Below, one piece after another: positions 5,038-5,140 of a stretch of DNA of 5,140 nt. How positions within the stretch are numbered: the first letter of the stretch is position 1; each line of letters opens with the position of its first letter. The notes below the pieces were generated by a model. That model worked only from the letters and a program-made list of their open reading frames with translations. It was not told where the DNA came from and did no database searches. The stretch covers positions 1-5,140 of the forward strand of contig JAJFMI010000099.1 of the NCBI GenBank assembly GCA_021772235.1. The letters run 5' to 3'. The DNA comes from Chlamydiota bacterium (GTDB taxonomy: Bacteria > Chlamydiota > Chlamydiia > Chlamydiales > JAJFMI01). The translations under genes were made by a program, and so were the position numbers.

Positions 5038-5140
5038 TAAAAAATAACGACCAAAATCGGATAAAAGTTGTTGTATTAAATTTTTTATTATATTTTTTTG
5101 AAGTTTAAGATTGCGTAAAGATTTCCCCTAACATGCTAAC
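5038..5140. other. AT-rich intergenic end of window, no gene seen
   Basis: No coding frame is visible. Bases 4991-5140 contain about 33 G or C in 150 (22%), against about 50% in the tatD part. A second TATAAT exists on the - strand (5087-5092) without a convincing -35 box. The tract between 5081 and 5099 is nearly all A/T. Confidence 0.5.

Noticed and set aside
5122..5140. CTAAC repeated around ATG at the window end as a possible operator or attachment site
   Set aside because: Only 5-nt units in an AT-rich region and cut off by the window edge; not separable from chance.
1..5140. CRISPR arrays, tRNA or rRNA genes, insertion sequences, toxin-antitoxin or phage genes
   Set aside because: No spaced repeats, no cloverleaf-like or rRNA sequence, and no transposase or phage motifs were seen on either strand.

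Overview
This window carries a compact Tol-Pal/ExbB-ExbD type operon on the + strand, flanked on both sides by genes on the - strand. The gene order (ExbB/TolQ, ExbD/TolR, a short TonB/TolA-like protein, TolB, Pal, a coiled-coil LysM lipoprotein) and the divergent TatD-family nuclease match what I recall of the exbB-exbD-tolB-pal region of Chlamydiae (CT594-CT601 neighbourhood in Chlamydia trachomatis). The moderate GC content and sequence character suggest an environmental, Parachlamydiales-like member rather than a Chlamydiaceae pathogen. That placement rests on gene order and family memory, not on a search.

Layout. Bases 1-296 (-) hold the first 98 codons of a TatD-family metal-dependent hydrolase, cut by the window edge. 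A good sigma70-like promoter for it (304-332, -) lies so close that the transcript would be almost leaderless. From about 326 to 4699 (+) six genes are packed with overlaps of 1 nt (exbB/exbD) or 4 nt (exbD/tonB-like, tonB-like/tolB, pal/lysM) and one 7-nt gap (tolB/pal), so this is very probably one translationally coupled transcription unit. A small convergent gene (4688-4990, -) for a one-pass membrane protein of unknown function overlaps the last 12 nt of the operon. It has its own plausible promoter (5009-5037). The final 150 bases are about 22% GC and show no gene.

How the genes work together. ExbB/TolQ and ExbD/TolR would form a proton-driven inner-membrane motor. The Pro/Lys-rich one-pass protein would carry that force across the periplasm. 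TolB (periplasmic beta-propeller) and Pal (outer-membrane lipoprotein with a peptidoglycan-binding OmpA-like domain) form the outer-membrane end, and the LysM lipoprotein adds a second glycan-binding anchor in the place where other bacteria have cpoB/ybgF. The expected role is constriction and anchoring of the outer membrane at the division site. This is notable in a lineage that makes little peptidoglycan.

I do not see an entirely new system. The points most worth a second look are the lineage-type transducer and LysM protein that replace TolA and CpoB, the ExbB channel helix lacking the usual glutamate, the near-leaderless tatD promoter, two long perfect palindromes inside tolB and pal, a 13-nt repeat at the 3' ends of pal and the LysM gene, and the orphan membrane protein.
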